Assembly: GCF_963976135.1 (NCBI RefSeq)
Contig: NZ_CAXBKN010000114.1
Location: 1-7,597, forward strand
DNA: 7,597 bases
Reading direction: 5' to 3'
Origin: Maricaulis sp963976135
GTDB taxonomy: Bacteria; Pseudomonadota; Alphaproteobacteria; Caulobacterales; Maricaulaceae
Translations under genes and position numbers: made by a program
In this document: one piece after another, positions 6,307-7,597 of the stretch
How positions within the stretch are numbered: position 1 is the stretch's first letter
Layout of the letters: each line of letters begins with the position of its first letter
The notes under the pieces: generated by a model
What the model saw: only the letters and a program-made list of their open reading frames with translations
Told to the model about the DNA's origin: nothing
Database searches by the model: none

Positions 6307-6426
6307 CAGGTCCACAATCAGCAAAACCCGGTGATACTGCGTGTGCGCTGGCCGCTTGGGCACTGAGTTTTGGAATTGAAGTGAAAAACCGGCTAACACC
6401 GATGCTACAACTGTTCGAGGTCATCC
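6307..6426. promoter_or_regulatory. Divergent intergenic region between copy P3 and argE
   Basis: These 120 bp must hold the promoters of both P3 (leftward) and argE (rightward). For argE, TTGAAG (6376-6381) and GCTAACAC (6392-6399) are separated by 10 bp and resemble the alphaproteobacterial TTGaCgS / GCTANAWC promoter. GCTACAAC (6404-6411) is an exact -10 match, but it lies too close to the ribosome site GAGG (6417-6420) and lacks a -35 partner. GTGAA-AAACCGG-CTAAC (6381-6397) is a degenerate version (7 of 9 bases) of TTAA-N7-TTAAC and overlaps the argE promoter candidate. No clear promoter for P3 was recognised, and no small gene was found. Confidence 0.4.
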
Positions 6427-7597
6427 ATGTCCCAGCCATCGCCCTTCCTTGCGACCGCGATCGAAGAATTGCGCGATCTGATCGCCTTCGACACCACCTC
6501 GCGCAATTCCAACCTGCCCCTGATCGACCATGTCGAGCAGCGCCTGACCGCGCTGGGGGCGCATTGCGAGCGCATCCCCAATAGCGACGGGACCAAGGCC
6601 AATCTGCACGCGATTATCGGGCCGATGGTCGATGGCGGCGTGGTCTTGTCGGGCCATACCGATGTCGTGCCGGTCGATGGCCAGCCCTGGACCTCGGATC
6701 CCTGGACGCTGACCGACAAGGGCGATGGCAGGCTCTATGGCCGCGGCACGTGCGACATGAAGGGGTTTTCCGCCTGCATCCTGGCGCTGGCGCCGATGTT
6801 TGCGGCTGCCCAGCTCAAGCGCCCGGTTCATATCGCGCTCTCCTTCGACGAGGAGATTGGCTGTATCGGCGCGCCGGCGATGATCGAGAAAATCATGGCG
6901 GGTCCGGTCAAGCCTTCAAGCGTCATCGTCGGCGAACCGACCGATATGAAAGTCGTCACCGCCCATAAGGGCCTGTTCTCGATGGTGGTGAAACTGCGCG
7001 GCCGCGAGGCACATTCCTCCCTCGTGAGAGACGGTGCCTGCGCCGTCACCCATGCCGTGCCGCTGATGCAATACCTGGTCGATTGCGCTGCCGAAATGGA
7101 AGCCGCTGCCCCCGATGACAGCCCCTATACCCCGCCTTTCGGCACGCTGACGATTGGCGAGATGAAGGGCGGCACAGCGCTCAACATCCTCGCCCTCGAT
7201 GCCCAGTTCGCCAGCCTGATCCGCCCGGCCCCCTGGGATGACCCGCACGCGATCGAGGCCGGCCTGCGCGAGCGCGCCGCCGCCGTCGAAGCGAAGATGC
7301 GCGAATCAGTCCCCGAAGCCAGTGTGACGGTAACCGTGCGCTCGAACGTGCCCGCCTTCGCCCGCGAGGCCGACGGCGCCGCCGAACGCCTGGCGCGCCA
7401 GCTCACCGGCGATAACTCCACCCGCGTCGTCAGCTATGGCACCGAGGCGGGCCAATTCCAGGCCGCGGGCCTTTCCGTCGTCGTCTGCGGCCCCGGCTCG
7501 ATCACCCAGGCGCACCAGCCGGACGAATTCGTGGCGATCGACCAGCTCGATCAGTGTTGCGGCTTCATGGAGCGGCTGGTTCGGGTGCTGGAGGGGT
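6427..7597 (+). CDS. argE: Acetylornithine deacetylase (M20 family), 3' end at window edge
   Basis: This enzyme hydrolyses N2-acetyl-L-ornithine to ornithine and acetate in cytoplasmic arginine synthesis. The frame is open from ATG 6427 through 390 codons to the window end, already the usual ArgE length, so the stop is probably just beyond. The M20 metal and catalytic motifs are all visible: His77 and Asp79 (SGHTDVVPVDGQPW), Asp110 (GRGTCDMKG), Glu142 and Glu143 (SFDEEIGCIGAP; general base and metal ligand by analogy with DapE/ArgE), Glu170 (VGEPTD) and His363 (ITQAHQPDEF). TAHKGL (178-183) and GREAHSS (192-198) mark the dimerisation/lid domain. The region VSYGTEAGQFQAAGL, then CGPGSITQAHQPDEF, is characteristic of ArgE rather than DapE. 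GAGG at 6417-6420 lies 6 nt before the ATG. It is transcribed divergently from the VWA array, with no evident functional link. A related M20 amidase is the main alternative. Confidence 0.92.
   Translation, partial: MSQPSPFLATAIEELRDLIAFDTTSRNSNLPLIDHVEQRLTALGAHCERIPNSDGTKANLHAIIGPMVDGGVVLSGHTDVVPVDGQPWTSDPWTLTDKGDGRLYGRGTCDMKGFSACILALAPMFAAAQLKRPVHIALSFDEEIGCIGAPAMIEKIMAGPVKPSSVIVGEPTDMKVVTAHKGLFSMVVKLRGREAHSSLVRDGACAVTHAVPLMQYLVDCAAEMEAAAPDDSPYTPPFGTLTIGEMKGGTALNILALDAQFASLIRPAPWDDPHAIEAGLRERAAAVEAKMRESVPEASVTVTVRSNVPAFAREADGAAERLARQLTGDNSTRVVSYGTEAGQFQAAGLSVVVCGPGSITQAHQPDEFVAIDQLDQCCGFMERLVRVLEG

Noticed and set aside
6307..6399. N-terminal extension of P3 from ATG 6399
   Set aside because: The extra 31 residues have no counterpart in P1 or P2 and would cover most of the divergent promoter region. 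ATG 6306 gives the same N-terminal length as the paralogues.
6421..6831. Minus-strand frames opposite argE (for example 6421-6831 and 6916-7248)
   Set aside because: They are shadows of the argE reading frame, which carries all M20 motifs on the + strand.

Overview
The window is GC-rich, gene-dense bacterial DNA. Three things point to an alphaproteobacterium, probably of the Caulobacterales/Maricaulales/Hyphomonadaceae type: the protein families, the strong GC third-position bias, and TTAA-N7-TTAAC-like sites in the intergenic DNA. The lineage is inferred from general knowledge and was not tested.

Layout. (1) The left part, on the + strand, holds the last 238 codons of an M16-family (PqqL-like) zinc-peptidase-type protein (1-717). 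It is followed 56 bp later by a lipoprotein with an FKBP-type peptidyl-prolyl isomerase domain (774-1433). Both look extracytoplasmic. A 16-bp perfect palindrome sits between them. (2) The + strand FKBP gene converges on a minus-strand cluster, and a long hairpin (1475-1508) fills the gap. (3) The centre (1510-6306, minus strand) is a tandem triplication of one gene. Each copy encodes a roughly 500-residue TadG-like protein: a short basic N-terminus, an RGN-containing Tad-type membrane segment, then a von Willebrand factor A (VWA) domain with a complete MIDAS metal site. In transcription order they are P3 (4816-6306), P2 (3166-4731) and P1 (1510-3081). P1 and P2 are close paralogues; P3 is more distant and lacks a Cys/Arg-rich insert. 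The two gaps inside the cluster are both exactly 84 bp. They align without gaps over the 61 bp before each start codon, and both carry CTAA-N7-TTAAC, close to the CtrA recognition pattern, at the same distance from the start. (4) A 120-bp divergent region separates P3 from a + strand argE-type M20 deacylase (6427 to the window end, almost complete).

How the genes may work together. The three VWA proteins are probably membrane-anchored, metal-dependent surface or pilus-associated proteins that share regulation, possibly cell-cycle regulation by CtrA. No other tad/flp pilus gene is visible in the window, so they look like an orphan array. The M16 peptidase and FKBP fit envelope proteolysis and folding. 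ArgE is a housekeeping arginine-pathway enzyme with no evident link. The most interesting content is the triplicated VWA array: its conserved leaders, its mosaic similarity pattern and its divergent loops.
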